Below, in pieces: positions 4,803 to 11,866 of a stretch of 30,674 nucleotides of DNA (position 1 is the first letter of the stretch; each line of letters starts with the position of its first letter). The notes below the pieces were generated by a model, which had not been told where the DNA came from, did not search any database, and saw nothing but the letters and a program-made list of their open reading frames with translations. The stretch is from JAWVZY01 sp033721955 (GTDB lineage: Bacteria; Patescibacteriota; Minisyncoccia; Spechtbacterales; 2-12-FULL-38-22): positions 1 to 30,674 of the forward strand of contig JAWVZY010000004.1 in assembly GCA_033721955.1 (NCBI GenBank), given 5' to 3'. A program made the translations under genes and the position numbers.

Positions 4803-7800
4803 TGGCAGTTAGGGCTTGATTTGTTAGGGTTAAGAGACGATTAGAAGACAAAGCTATGTCGTTTAGGGTGTCTGAAAAATTAAAGGAATTGACCATTGCA
4901 CCTGTTTTATCTAGTTTGTACAGAGAACTACCTGAAGAATCACTCTTATGAGCGAAAAGATATATATTGTTTTGCTCATCTATATATAAGGTGGAGGCGG
5001 GATAGTGATTAGCGCTCAAGAAAAACAAATGCTCCAATTTTATATTTTCACTTTTATCTGTATAAAACATTCCTAAAGACCTGTCAGGCCAAAGCCCCGC
5101 ATTTGTAGGCACGGTATATGCTTTATTATTTAATGTTTTAATACTTGTATGCCTGCCACTGCAACCAAATCGAAAGTTTTTAATAAAACTGCTTTCTTCA
5201 TCCATACCGGGTAAATTAAATACTGAAATTCCATTTTCACGATTAGCACCACAAGGACTTCCCACATAACCGATAAATAAACGCCCTTCAGATATAGCAA
5301 AATTTTTACCCTTTTTTCTTCCCAGACCCATATATTCTAACTCTGAACCATTATCCGTGCTTAAAACCGCTAAATTTTTAGATCTATCTGACATGCTTTC
5401 AAGTAAATAAAGCTTACTATTATACAGTTCAAAATAATATACGGGATTATCTAATTTTTTTTGCCAAGCAATACTTTTTTCTTTATTTAAATTAAAGGCA
5501 ACTAGCCGGCCGGGTGCCGATACATAAACGTTATTATTTAATGGATCTACCAGAAGCCCATAATCTACCCACCTGCCTATGTAGATCTCCTTAATTATCT
5601 CTTCTCCATTTGCAGCATTAAGTGCAAAGAAATAACATTTATTTTCTCTATTGCCTACGTAAAAACATTCAGCTCCATATAAAATCTGTTCATTAGATGA
5701 AAGAGTTGCTCTGAGAGCTGTTCTTTCCTTATTAATATTTTCCCAACCGTGCTCCCCCTCTGAAGATACTAATGATATTGAATCACGAGATACAAGATAA
5801 ACGTTTGAAGAGCTATCTGTTAATATTCTATCTGCAGAAGCTTGTAGTTTATTTTCCCAAACAATTGCGCCTAAATTACTGTTTTTTGGGGTTGGAACCT
5901 GCTCTGTAAAATCATTAAAATTATTATCGGTATCAACATGTTTTTCATTTCTGGAAATACTTTTACCTTTTGAGGGGGCGGGAGCTGTTTTTGTTTCTTT
6001 TAATGCTATATCTTCATCACTACCCCAGCCCAGAGCATCTATAGGTTTAGGATTTTGTGTATTTTTAGGATTATAATTAAATATGGCAACACTGCCTCCT
6101 GAATTTGAAAGCTGACTTGAACTATAAGGTTGCCAATCTGCGCCTTTTAAAGTTCCATCAGAAGGGTAACCATTTAAACCTATCAGATAATAGCTTTGTG
6201 CCTCTATCTTTGCCTGACTTGGAAATTTTTTATTTCGCCATGGATTTTGCCATTGCGCCTTTGAAGAAGAATAATAGCTAAAATAATATTCCTCCAAATT
6301 AATGGAACTTCCTGTGGGATTATATAATTCTACAAATTCACTATCAGCTACTTGTACCTCATTTATCAGGAGATGATCAGGCATATCTGCGCCGGGAATC
6401 CTATTTTGTTGCCGTAATTGAGGTTGAAAACTACCGGGACCTCGCGGGCCATAAGGTGCGCCCTGACCAAATGAAGAAGTTGAAGTTGAATCCCCTTTTA
6501 CCTCTCCCTCTGCAGGATGGCATACATCGCCCCAAAGACCTCTTTTTTCTTCACGGGCTTCTTCTTCCAGTTTTTCAAATTTTTCAGAAAATTTATGGGG
6601 ATCGTTATAATCAAAAGCATAAGCATGACCTGTTTGTACTAATGTTTCGTTTACAAGTATGCCGCCCTCTGTATAAATATAGCGCAAAAGACGGCCATAA
6701 TTATCTTTATCTGTTGGACCTTTTTGTAGGCGAATATTTTTATTTAATACAAGTTCCTTATTAAATTGGGTTGATTGCTCAGCAAAACACCCACTTGGTT
6801 TTTCGGGGGCATTTATGCCTATGTAGCGTACTCGTTCGCCGCCCTCAAGCTCTATTGTATCGCCATCTATAACCCGAGTTACAAAATATAATTTAGGTTT
6901 TTCGCTTTCAATACCTTCAACGGGAGCAGGGTCAGGAGTAACTGCTCCCGTTGAAGATGATGAAATCTCTTGGCTGAACTGAATTTCAGTTTGTTTTTTA
7001 GTATTTTGTAATTGATTATAAAAATAATCCTGTGCTTTTTGGTTTTCCTCTTTAGTATTTTTATGTACTGAAAATTCAAGTTCAGTACAAGTACCGGGAG
7101 AGGTACCAAGATAAACAGAGGTATCGGTGCAATTAGCTTTAGATTTGGCGTTTATATTTGAAGATGTAGCAAATAATCTAAAACCATCAAGCCACCCAAA
7201 AGCTGAAGAGATATTATCATAAGCATTGCCAACAAAATCTATTGTCTTGTCCCAGAAACTTGCCTCTTCTCCGTGAATAACCACCTCTTTATACACGCTA
7301 TCGTGAAATAACTTTATGACTCCTGCGCCATTTTCTATAGCAAAGGGTGCGAGGCGACTCCAATAATCTTGTAGGACGAGAGGGTCATTTAAATAAAAAA
7401 GTATATTACCACCAAATAACTTAGTGTTGAGTTTTCCTTCATATTTTATAAGCTTATACTCACCTTTATCATCTCTTCCATAAATATAATTACCATCTAT
7501 ACGAACAGGCACAGGCTCGCTGTAAAAACCGATACTATCTTTGCTGTAAAAATGACTGTTTGTATAATGAGCGGTTCTATCAAAATATATATCTATATCT
7601 GAATATATTATAGGCGAAAGACCCAAAAGAGAGGGTTGACCAAATTCTTTTACGCCCTGCTCGTAGGGATCGGGGCCATTGTATAGATCTTCACCATGGG
7701 GGTGGGGGTCATTTCTTGTATGCGCGGGAACTGCCGAATCCTGTATAAGATGCATTACCTGGCCCAGGGCTCTGTATGCTTTTTCTCTATCCCCTCTTTT

Positions 7801-8172
7801 ATAGGCACTGAGAGCTTCTTCCCAGGTATAATTACCGCCAATACCTGCCTGAGCTTTTGGGCTATGAGCCCACTCTTTTGAAGACAAATAACCTTCAAGG
7901 CCACCGTTATTTACAGGATCATAAAAATGATTTAGCGGACGCAAGAAGGGACTATCTTCATCTGCCGCACCCTTGACTATCCATTCGGCCTCCTGCGGGT
8001 TTAATTTATCTTGAGGATAAAAATTATTATACAATTCTACAGAGCTCTCAGCCAAAGGTGAGTGCGTGGTATGGGGACTATATGCCTGAGCTACATAAAA
8101 ACCGCCTATTAGAGCGGTTCCCAAGCCGAATATTAAAATTATTTTAAGCGCTAAATTGAACTTATTTTCCAT
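4783..8172 (-). CDS. Exported four-part nuclease: PLC/P1-like + SNase + lamin-tail + beta-propeller
   Basis: The 1129-residue protein starts at ATG 8172, preceded by AAGG, and overlaps the upstream gene by 22 nt. An N-terminal hydrophobic segment (about 8-30) should export or anchor it. Residues 55-300 resemble the zinc-dependent phospholipase C / S1-P1 nuclease fold: RPLNHFYDP with H82, then HLIQDSAVPAHT with H141, D145 and H151, and a later NSH (H207). Residues 427-551 are a staphylococcal nuclease domain: VIDGDTI, RYIGINAPE, DNYGRLLRY and AREEKRGLW. R449, E457 and R494 match the SNase catalytic Arg, Glu and Arg, but the usual metal-ligand Asp in the second motif is N454. Residues 600-765 look like a lamin-tail domain (INEV, EFVELYNPT, DALGWG, DTDNNFNDF). 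Residues 768-1129 look like PQQ-type beta-propeller repeats. A likely role is degradation of external nucleic acid or phospholipid for scavenging; this is inferred. Confidence 0.85.
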   Translation of the reverse strand: MENKFNLALKIILIFGLGTALIGGFYVAQAYSPHTTHSPLAESSVELYNNFYPQDKLNPQEAEWIVKGAADEDSPFLRPLNHFYDPVNNGGLEGYLSSKEWAHSPKAQAGIGGNYTWEEALSAYKRGDREKAYRALGQVMHLIQDSAVPAHTRNDPHPHGEDLYNGPDPYEQGVKEFGQPSLLGLSPIIYSDIDIYFDRTAHYTNSHFYSKDSIGFYSEPVPVRIDGNYIYGRDDKGEYKLIKYEGKLNTKLFGGNILFYLNDPLVLQDYWSRLAPFAIENGAGVIKLFHDSVYKEVVIHGEEASFWDKTIDFVGNAYDNISSAFGWLDGFRLFATSSNINAKSKANCTDTSVYLGTSPGTCTELEFSVHKNTKEENQKAQDYFYNQLQNTKKQTEIQFSQEISSSSTGAVTPDPAPVEGIESEKPKLYFVTRVIDGDTIELEGGERVRYIGINAPEKPSGCFAEQSTQFNKELVLNKNIRLQKGPTDKDNYGRLLRYIYTEGGILVNETLVQTGHAYAFDYNDPHKFSEKFEKLEEEAREEKRGLWGDVCHPAEGEVKGDSTSTSSFGQGAPYGPRGPGSFQPQLRQQNRIPGADMPDHLLINEVQVADSEFVELYNPTGSSINLEEYYFSYYSSSKAQWQNPWRNKKFPSQAKIEAQSYYLIGLNGYPSDGTLKGADWQPYSSSQLSNSGGSVAIFNYNPKNTQNPKPIDALGWGSDEDIALKETKTAPAPSKGKSISRNEKHVDTDNNFNDFTEQVPTPKNSNLGAIVWENKLQASADRILTDSSSNVYLVSRDSISLVSSEGEHGWENINKERTALRATLSSNEQILYGAECFYVGNRENKCYFFALNAANGEEIIKEIYIGRWVDYGLLVDPLNNNVYVSAPGRLVAFNLNKEKSIAWQKKLDNPVYYFELYNSKLYLLESMSDRSKNLAVLSTDNGSELEYMGLGRKKGKNFAISEGRLFIGYVGSPCGANRENGISVFNLPGMDEESSFIKNFRFGCSGRHTSIKTLNNKAYTVPTNAGLWPDRSLGMFYTDKSENIKLEHLFFLSANHYPASTLYIDEQNNIYLFAHKSDSSGSSLYKLDKTGAMVNSFNFSDTLNDIALSSNRLLTLTNQALTAIDLSKF

Positions 8173-8690
8173 ATGCCTTTTTTATTACGAGTAAATTCTA
8201 CTGACTCACTATAACCTTCAAGTAGATCTAAATCCTCGTTTCCGGGAATTGGCTCAATCGTATACCTCACAACTTTTATAAATTCGCCATATTCAGAAAC
8301 TCTTTCCTTAAGAGGTGTCAATCGTTTTCCTGCCTCAGGCAACCTTCCTTCTGCAGCTGCTTCTCTTAAGCCGTCCTCATATTTCCACATTGCATCAGGG
8401 TGTATTGTTTCTAAAACTCCTTCAAGGTCATTATTTAAGAGAGCCTGCCTTGCGCGCTTATAAACTGCCTCCGGTGTGTTATCCGGATCTGCTAAGTTCT
8501 TTTTATATTCAGATATCATTCTTGCTTGTTGTTCTTCCGCGTCGTTTTGTATATTAAAGGCATCAATTTGGCTTAAAATGAAAAACCCACCTACCAAAAC
8601 AATAGAAATTACAATGGCATAGCCAAGCCAATCCGGGCCATCTCCCTGGAACTTTTTTCTTCTTTCAATTTTTTTCTTAAGGTCATCCAT
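8151..8690 (-). CDS. Membrane-anchored protein with NTF2-like outer domain
   Basis: I chose the ATG at 8690 (179 residues, MDDLKKKIERRKK). The ATG at 8699 overlaps a TGGTATAAT extended -10 (8698-8703), whose start site would fall at about 8690. If instead a distal TTGACA (8761-8766) promoter drives the gene, the start at 8699 (182 residues) is possible. The product has a basic cytoplasmic head, one TM helix at about residues 24-42, and a soluble outer part. The latter contains a helical segment (VYKRARQALLNNDLEGVLETIHPD) and a final strand pattern (SVEFTRNKKGIWKISSI) suggesting an NTF2/DUF4878-like fold. It is translationally coupled to the 4783-8172 gene, so a shared surface or secretion role is likely. 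Fold assignment is tentative. Confidence 0.7.
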   Translation of the reverse strand: MDDLKKKIERRKKFQGDGPDWLGYAIVISIVLVGGFFILSQIDAFNIQNDAEEQQARMISEYKKNLADPDNTPEAVYKRARQALLNNDLEGVLETIHPDAMWKYEDGLREAAAEGRLPEAGKRLTPLKERVSEYGEFIKVVRYTIEPIPGNEDLDLLEGYSESVEFTRNKKGIWKISSI

Positions 8691-8697
8691 TAATTCC

Positions 8698-8766
8698 ATT
8701 ATACCATTTGAACAAGTGATGCTCTAAAACGCTTAACAGGTTATATTAACAACAAAAAGTTGTCAA
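8698..8766 (-). promoter_or_regulatory. Candidate promoters of the 8151-8172 operon
   Basis: The proximal candidate is an extended -10 TGGTATAAT (-10 at 8698-8703), 7 nt before the ATG at 8690. The distal candidate is TTGACA (8761-8766) with TATAAC (8740-8745) at a short 15-nt spacing. Confidence 0.55.
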
Positions 8767-8777
8767 GTCCGTACAAT

Positions 8778-8801
8778 ATAAAAGCCCTCTTTTGAGGGCT
8801 T
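8778..8801 (-). terminator. Terminator overlapping the stop of the 8800-9198 gene
   Basis: AAGCCCTC/GAGGGCTT stem (8782-8789 with 8794-8801) with a 4-nt loop and a short T run. The stop codon 8800-8802 overlaps the stem. Confidence 0.85.
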
Positions 8802-9198
8802 AACTAAGTGCTTTGAGTTCTGTAATGTGCCAACCGCAGGACTTGCGGTGAATCGTGGCATCATAAGTCCTGCCAATTACTATGTCTTTGTGTGTATCTT
8901 TATCGGTAAAAAGGCGAAATGCCTTGGTTCTTTTGTAGGAATTATCGCTTTCAAGAAATTGAACAACTACATAGCGGGTTACCAGGTCCTGCTCAAATGG
9001 ATCTGTATATAAGTTTTTGTTGTTCACACGTATACAGACATTTTTGGTATTTGCGGTTTTAGTTTCTCTATATGTTTTTATTGCCAGCCAAATAGAAACA
9101 ATTGCCGCCAGCGTACCAAAAAACAACGTTAAAAAAAGTAAGAGGACCGGAAACCAGTTATTAAGTTCCGGAGTGATATTTACAACATCGGTCATCAT
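8800..9198 (-). CDS. 132-residue TM protein, paralogue of the 9297-9656 gene
   Basis: The ATG at 9198 follows AAGGAGG with 5-nt spacing; a second ATG (9195) is adjacent. One TM helix lies at about residues 17-41, with a short outer N-terminus and a cytoplasmic, beta-rich C-terminal domain. The C-terminus IGRTYDATIHRKSCGWHITELKAL aligns with IGGLYNATFRRDNCGWRVEELSAI of the next gene, giving a shared Y[DN]AT...CGW..[EL]EL pattern. I do not recognise the family. Both copies are monocistronic, with promoter and terminator of the array type, pointing to a local duplication. Confidence 0.75.
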   Translation of the reverse strand: MMTDVVNITPELNNWFPVLLLFLTLFFGTLAAIVSIWLAIKTYRETKTANTKNVCIRVNNKNLYTDPFEQDLVTRYVVVQFLESDNSYKRTKAFRLFTDKDTHKDIVIGRTYDATIHRKSCGWHITELKALS

Positions 9199-9231
9199 TG
9201 TGACCTCCTTAGTTTTTGAGAACTATAACTA

Positions 9232-9260
9232 TATATACCACTCACCTGCTTTTGTGTAAA
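9232..9260 (-). promoter_or_regulatory. Promoter of the 8800-9198 gene
   Basis: TTTACA (9255-9260), a 17-nt spacer ending in TGG, and TATATA (9232-9237). Confidence 0.8.
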
Positions 9261-9287
9261 TAAAAAGACCTATAAAATTTATAGGTC
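9261..9287 (-). terminator. Terminator of the 9297-9656 gene
   Basis: 10-bp stem with a one-base centre (9267-9287), then TTTTTA flowing into the next -35. Confidence 0.85.
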
Positions 9288-9296
9288 GTATAGTTT

Positions 9297-9656
9297 TTAT
9301 ATTGCGCTAAGTTCTTCTACGCGCCAACCGCAGTTATCGCGCCTGAAAGTGGCATTATAGAGGCCGCCTATTTTGGCTGTAGCAAAGGCCTCTTCTGTAG
9401 ATGCCTTTCTGTAGCCGGTAAGTGATTCAAGATCTGCCTCTTCGCTTACCAGGTGGAAAACTAAATACGGCTCTGTGTTTTTATCTTCCCGGCAAAAAAG
9501 GCGCTTTGCCCTGCCTTTTCTGTGCACGCGGATTTTTTCTTTTCTTGTATTAGCTTGTTTTGCCGATTCAGTTAAATAAATGCCTATAATGGCAAAAAGC
9601 AGAAATAAAACTGTAAAGGAAAAAACAATTAAAAAGGTTATAGTTGCATCAGACAC
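9297..9656 (-). CDS. 119-residue TM protein, paralogue of the 8800-9198 gene, GTG start
   Basis: The longest frame reaches 9749, but its first 31 codons span the promoter (-10 at 9688-9693). GTG at 9656 follows AAAGGAGG with 5-nt spacing, exactly as in the paralogue, and is taken as the start (VSDATITF, read as Met). A TM helix spans about residues 5-28. Then comes a basic segment (KQANTRKEKIRVHRKGRAKRLF), and the C-terminal domain ends NATFRRDNCGWRVEELSAI. The shared terminal motif with the 8800-9198 product shows common descent, though the middle parts have diverged strongly. Function is unknown. Confidence 0.75.
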   Translation of the reverse strand: MSDATITFLIVFSFTVLFLLFAIIGIYLTESAKQANTRKEKIRVHRKGRAKRLFCREDKNTEPYLVFHLVSEEADLESLTGYRKASTEEAFATAKIGGLYNATFRRDNCGWRVEELSAI

Positions 9657-9687
9657 TGTGGCCTCCTTTATAAAACGAGCTAAAAAT

Positions 9688-9716
9688 AGCTTACCATCGC
9701 ATAAGTTCTGTGTAAA
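9688..9716 (-). promoter_or_regulatory. Promoter of the 9297-9656 gene
   Basis: TTTACA (9711-9716), a 17-nt spacer ending in TGG, and TAAGCT (9688-9693). It fixes the GTG start by excluding the upstream ATG. Confidence 0.75.
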
Positions 9717-9740
9717 CAAAAACCCGCACTGAAATGCGGG
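9717..9740 (-). terminator. Terminator of the rmlD / WbuC-like operon
   Basis: CCCGCA/TGCGGG stem (9723-9728 with 9735-9740) followed by TTTTTG on the minus strand. Confidence 0.85.
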
Positions 9741-9761
9741 ATAAAGCAAAGTTTAGCAGTG

Positions 9762-10238
9762 TTATATATTTAACTGCTTGCGAAGGGTTTGTAAGTACTC
9801 CTCTGCTCCCTCATCATCTTCGGCGGGAGCGAATGTAGACATTTCTTTTACTGAAGGGTCATATGGGCCGCTTTTGACCTCAAACATTATTGCCCTTTCG
9901 CTTGCTATTACTATTGTATGCCAGGTGCCCTTTAATACTTTATATGAACGTACGGCCTCATACTGCAGGTCTTTTTCGGCGCTCATAAGCACTTTGTTTA
10001 TGATATTGCCCTCGCCATCAAACTCTACAAGATACATTGTGCCCTCATCTATATGAAAGTATTCATGCTTGTTTCTGTGTATGTGGGGCTGCATATAGGC
10101 ATCTTTATAAACCACGTTGTAATAGTAATTTACATCTTCATCGTCCTCATGCATGTTTAAGTTAAGCCGGCGCCGGGGGCTTTCGGCGGCTTTTTCTGCT
10201 ACTTGCTCTAAATCCTGTTTTGATACGCTTTGTTTCAT
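9762..10238 (-). CDS. WbuC-family cupin, copy 1
   Basis: The 158-residue protein matches the WbuC-type cupin pattern. An N-terminal SPRRRLNLNMHEDDED (residues 20-35) is followed by the metal-site-like QPHIHRNKHEY (H52, H54, H58), a strand YLVEFDGEG, then KGTWHTIV (H at about 107) and FEVKSGPY. WbuC proteins are found in O-antigen and other polysaccharide clusters; their reaction is not firmly established to my knowledge. The start at 10238 lies 20 nt after rmlD, without an SD, so the two are probably co-transcribed. It is a paralogue of the 11206-11706 gene. The association with dTDP-rhamnose genes and absence of rmlC raise the possibility of a sugar-modifying role. Confidence 0.8.
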   Translation of the reverse strand: MKQSVSKQDLEQVAEKAAESPRRRLNLNMHEDDEDVNYYYNVVYKDAYMQPHIHRNKHEYFHIDEGTMYLVEFDGEGNIINKVLMSAEKDLQYEAVRSYKVLKGTWHTIVIASERAIMFEVKSGPYDPSVKEMSTFAPAEDDEGAEEYLQTLRKQLNI

Positions 10239-10258
10239 GGTAAATAAAAATTTATACC

Positions 10259-11131
10259 TTACGCTGTATGGATATCCTTATCTATATCATAACCTAAATA
10301 ATCTTCCAGTGCCTCCTGCCATGGGCGAAGTTTTACAAATTTAGTATTTAATAAAATTGAATATGAAGGACGGGGAGCTTTTGCGGCAAATTCTTCGGCG
10401 CTTACGGGCTCAATTTTTGGATATTTTTCCTCCGGCCAATTTTTTATCTTGCCCGCAAATTCCACAATGGTTTGGGCGTATTCATGCCAGTTTGTAGGAC
10501 CCTCGTTTACTATATGGTAAGTGCCATAAGGCATTCTTTCAAACACCAGGGCTCGTGTTGCCTGCGCCAGGTCTTTAGCATAAGTCGGTTTGCCGTGCTC
10601 ATCGTTTTTTATGCGCATCTCGCCCCTTTCAGATAATCTCAGTACTGTATCTATAAAATCTTTCCCGCCGGGCCCAAAAACCCAGGATGTTCTTATAAGG
10701 TAAAAATTGTCTGTGTTTTTTTGAAGCTCACGCTCCCCCATTAATTTTGAGGCGCCATAAATGCTTGGAGGTTCTTTTGCGGGCTTATCATCTTCTCTGT
10801 AACCCTCTTTTTTATCGCCTTCAAATATATAATCCGTAGAATAATGTACAACTGTAGCGCCGTGTTTTTTGGCTGCTTTTGCTATATATCCAACCGCATG
10901 GCCGTTTACAGCCATCGCGATATCTTTATTGTCTTCGGCATCATCCACCGCGGTATAACCTGCCGCGTTTATTATGAGATCGGGTTTTATGTGATCTATT
11001 ATCTTATCTACCTGCGCCTTATCTGTAATATCTAAATTACCCCTATCTAAAAGATAGGGCTTTATATCAGTAAAAACTTTTGCAAGCTCAGAGCCCAACA
11101 GACCTCCGGCTCCTATAATAGCTACCTTCAT
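10259..11131 (-). CDS. rmlD: dTDP-4-dehydrorhamnose reductase (RmlD)
   Basis: The 290-residue SDR-fold enzyme should reduce dTDP-4-keto-L-rhamnose to dTDP-L-rhamnose in the cytoplasm. The NAD(P) motif GAGGLLG is at residues 7-13, NAAGYTAVDDAE at 55-66, STDYIFEG at 98-105, and the catalytic Tyr/Lys pair is in YGASK (Y125, K129). WVFGPGGKDF follows. Length is typical for the family (about 280-300). A TATAAT box (11137-11142) ends only 5 nt before the ATG and there is no SD, so the transcript is probably leaderless. It is followed by WbuC-like copy 1 and lies near divergent rmlB and rmlA. Confidence 0.92.
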   Translation of the reverse strand: MKVAIIGAGGLLGSELAKVFTDIKPYLLDRGNLDITDKAQVDKIIDHIKPDLIINAAGYTAVDDAEDNKDIAMAVNGHAVGYIAKAAKKHGATVVHYSTDYIFEGDKKEGYREDDKPAKEPPSIYGASKLMGERELQKNTDNFYLIRTSWVFGPGGKDFIDTVLRLSERGEMRIKNDEHGKPTYAKDLAQATRALVFERMPYGTYHIVNEGPTNWHEYAQTIVEFAGKIKNWPEEKYPKIEPVSAEEFAAKAPRPSYSILLNTKFVKLRPWQEALEDYLGYDIDKDIHTA

Positions 11132-11136
11132 ATATA

Positions 11137-11142
11137 ATTATA
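11137..11142 (-). promoter_or_regulatory. rmlD -10 box (leaderless start)
   Basis: TATAAT 5 nt upstream of the ATG. A TTGACC at 11163-11168 is 20 nt upstream, too far for an ideal -35. A start site at or next to the ATG is implied. Confidence 0.6.
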
Positions 11143-11168
11143 CTGGCAAAAATATGTGTTTTGGTCAA

Positions 11169-11193
11169 TAAAAAACCCCACTAACGGGGGTTT
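11169..11193 (-). terminator. Terminator of the second WbuC-like gene
   Basis: AAACCCC/GGGGTTT stem (11173-11179 with 11187-11193), 7-nt loop, then a T run; 13 nt after the stop. Confidence 0.85.
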
Positions 11194-11205
11194 ATAAAAG
11201 AACTT

Positions 11206-11706
11206 TTAGCGTGGGGCCAATGCCCTCAGGCCTTTTATATACATCTTGCTCGCCGGATCATCCTCAGCGGGTGCCCAGGGGGCAAGATCTTGTGGAATAT
11301 CGGAATTGTTAAAACTACTATTTACCTCAAGCACAACCACAACACTGGATAAAGCCAAAATTGTATGCCATGAACCCTTTTGAATCTTATATGCCAGGGG
11401 TTTAGAACCGGCTGAAGGATGCAGAGATACGTTATTTGAATCAAAAACAGCTTGCTTTATGATATTGCCGGTATCATCAAACTCCAAAAGAAGGAGCTTG
11501 CCACGGATTATCTGTAAATATTTATGCTTATCATTATGCCTATGAGGCCTTATATAAGAATCGTGCAGTATGGTACTAAAGAAAAAGTTGACATCTTCAT
11601 CATCTTCGTGCATATTTAGATTCATCCGCCTGCGGGGAGAATTTGCCGCTTCAGCTACAAGTTCTCCTAATTCTTTACCTGTAACCACATTACCTTTTAC
11701 CTGCAT
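11206..11706 (-). CDS. WbuC-family cupin, copy 2
   Basis: This 166-residue paralogue of the 9762-10238 product keeps SPRRRMNLNMHEDDED, the histidine cluster IRPHRHNDKHKY, LLEFDDTGNI, KGSWHTIL and the C-terminal APWAPAEDDP typical of WbuC proteins. It has an SD (GGGAGG, 6 nt before the ATG at 11706) and its own TTGACT-17-TATAAA promoter, unlike copy 1. It is transcribed divergently from rmlB across a 160-bp spacer. Two diverged copies in one locus could act on different sugars, or one may have lost metal binding; in both, the His cluster appears intact. Confidence 0.82.
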   Translation of the reverse strand: MQVKGNVVTGKELGELVAEAANSPRRRMNLNMHEDDEDVNFFFSTILHDSYIRPHRHNDKHKYLQIIRGKLLLLEFDDTGNIIKQAVFDSNNVSLHPSAGSKPLAYKIQKGSWHTILALSSVVVVLEVNSSFNNSDIPQDLAPWAPAEDDPASKMYIKGLRALAPR

Positions 11707-11735
11707 AATAAACCTCCCGGATATTGACTGTTTAG

Positions 11736-11764
11736 TTTATAGCAAATGGCATGGGCCAAGTCAA
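11736..11764 (-). promoter_or_regulatory. Promoter of WbuC-like copy 2
   Basis: TTGACT (11759-11764), a 17-nt spacer and TATAAA (11736-11741). Confidence 0.8.
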
Positions 11765-11788
11765 ACAATAAACTATTAATTTGTAAAC

Positions 11789-11818
11789 TTGCCATACCTT
11801 AATGTTTTGGTGTAATAT
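11789..11818 (+). promoter_or_regulatory. Promoter of the rmlB-rmlA-glycosyltransferase operon
   Basis: TTGCCA (11789-11794), an 18-nt spacer and TAATAT (11813-11818). The leader to the ATG at 11867 is about 40 nt, with no SD. Confidence 0.6.
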
Positions 11819-11828
11819 ACAATATTAC
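11812..11828. repeat. Inverted repeat over the rmlB -10 box, possible operator
   Basis: GTAATAT, 3 nt, ATATTAC: perfect 7-bp arms overlapping the -10. A repressor site is plausible but AT-rich chance palindromes are common. Confidence 0.5.
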
Positions 11829-11866
11829 GTTAAAAATAATAACTGAAATAATAACTAATAAAACCT

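Noticed and set aside
9297..9749. Longer start (9749) for the 119-residue paralogue
   Set aside because: The extra 31 codons cover the promoter; GTG at 9656 has an SD matching the paralogue.
10259..11131. WbuC-like cupins as authentic RmlC
   Set aside because: The SPRRRxNxNxH and KGxWHT patterns fit WbuC, and length and motifs do not match the RmlC epimerase. Replacement is offered only as a hypothesis.
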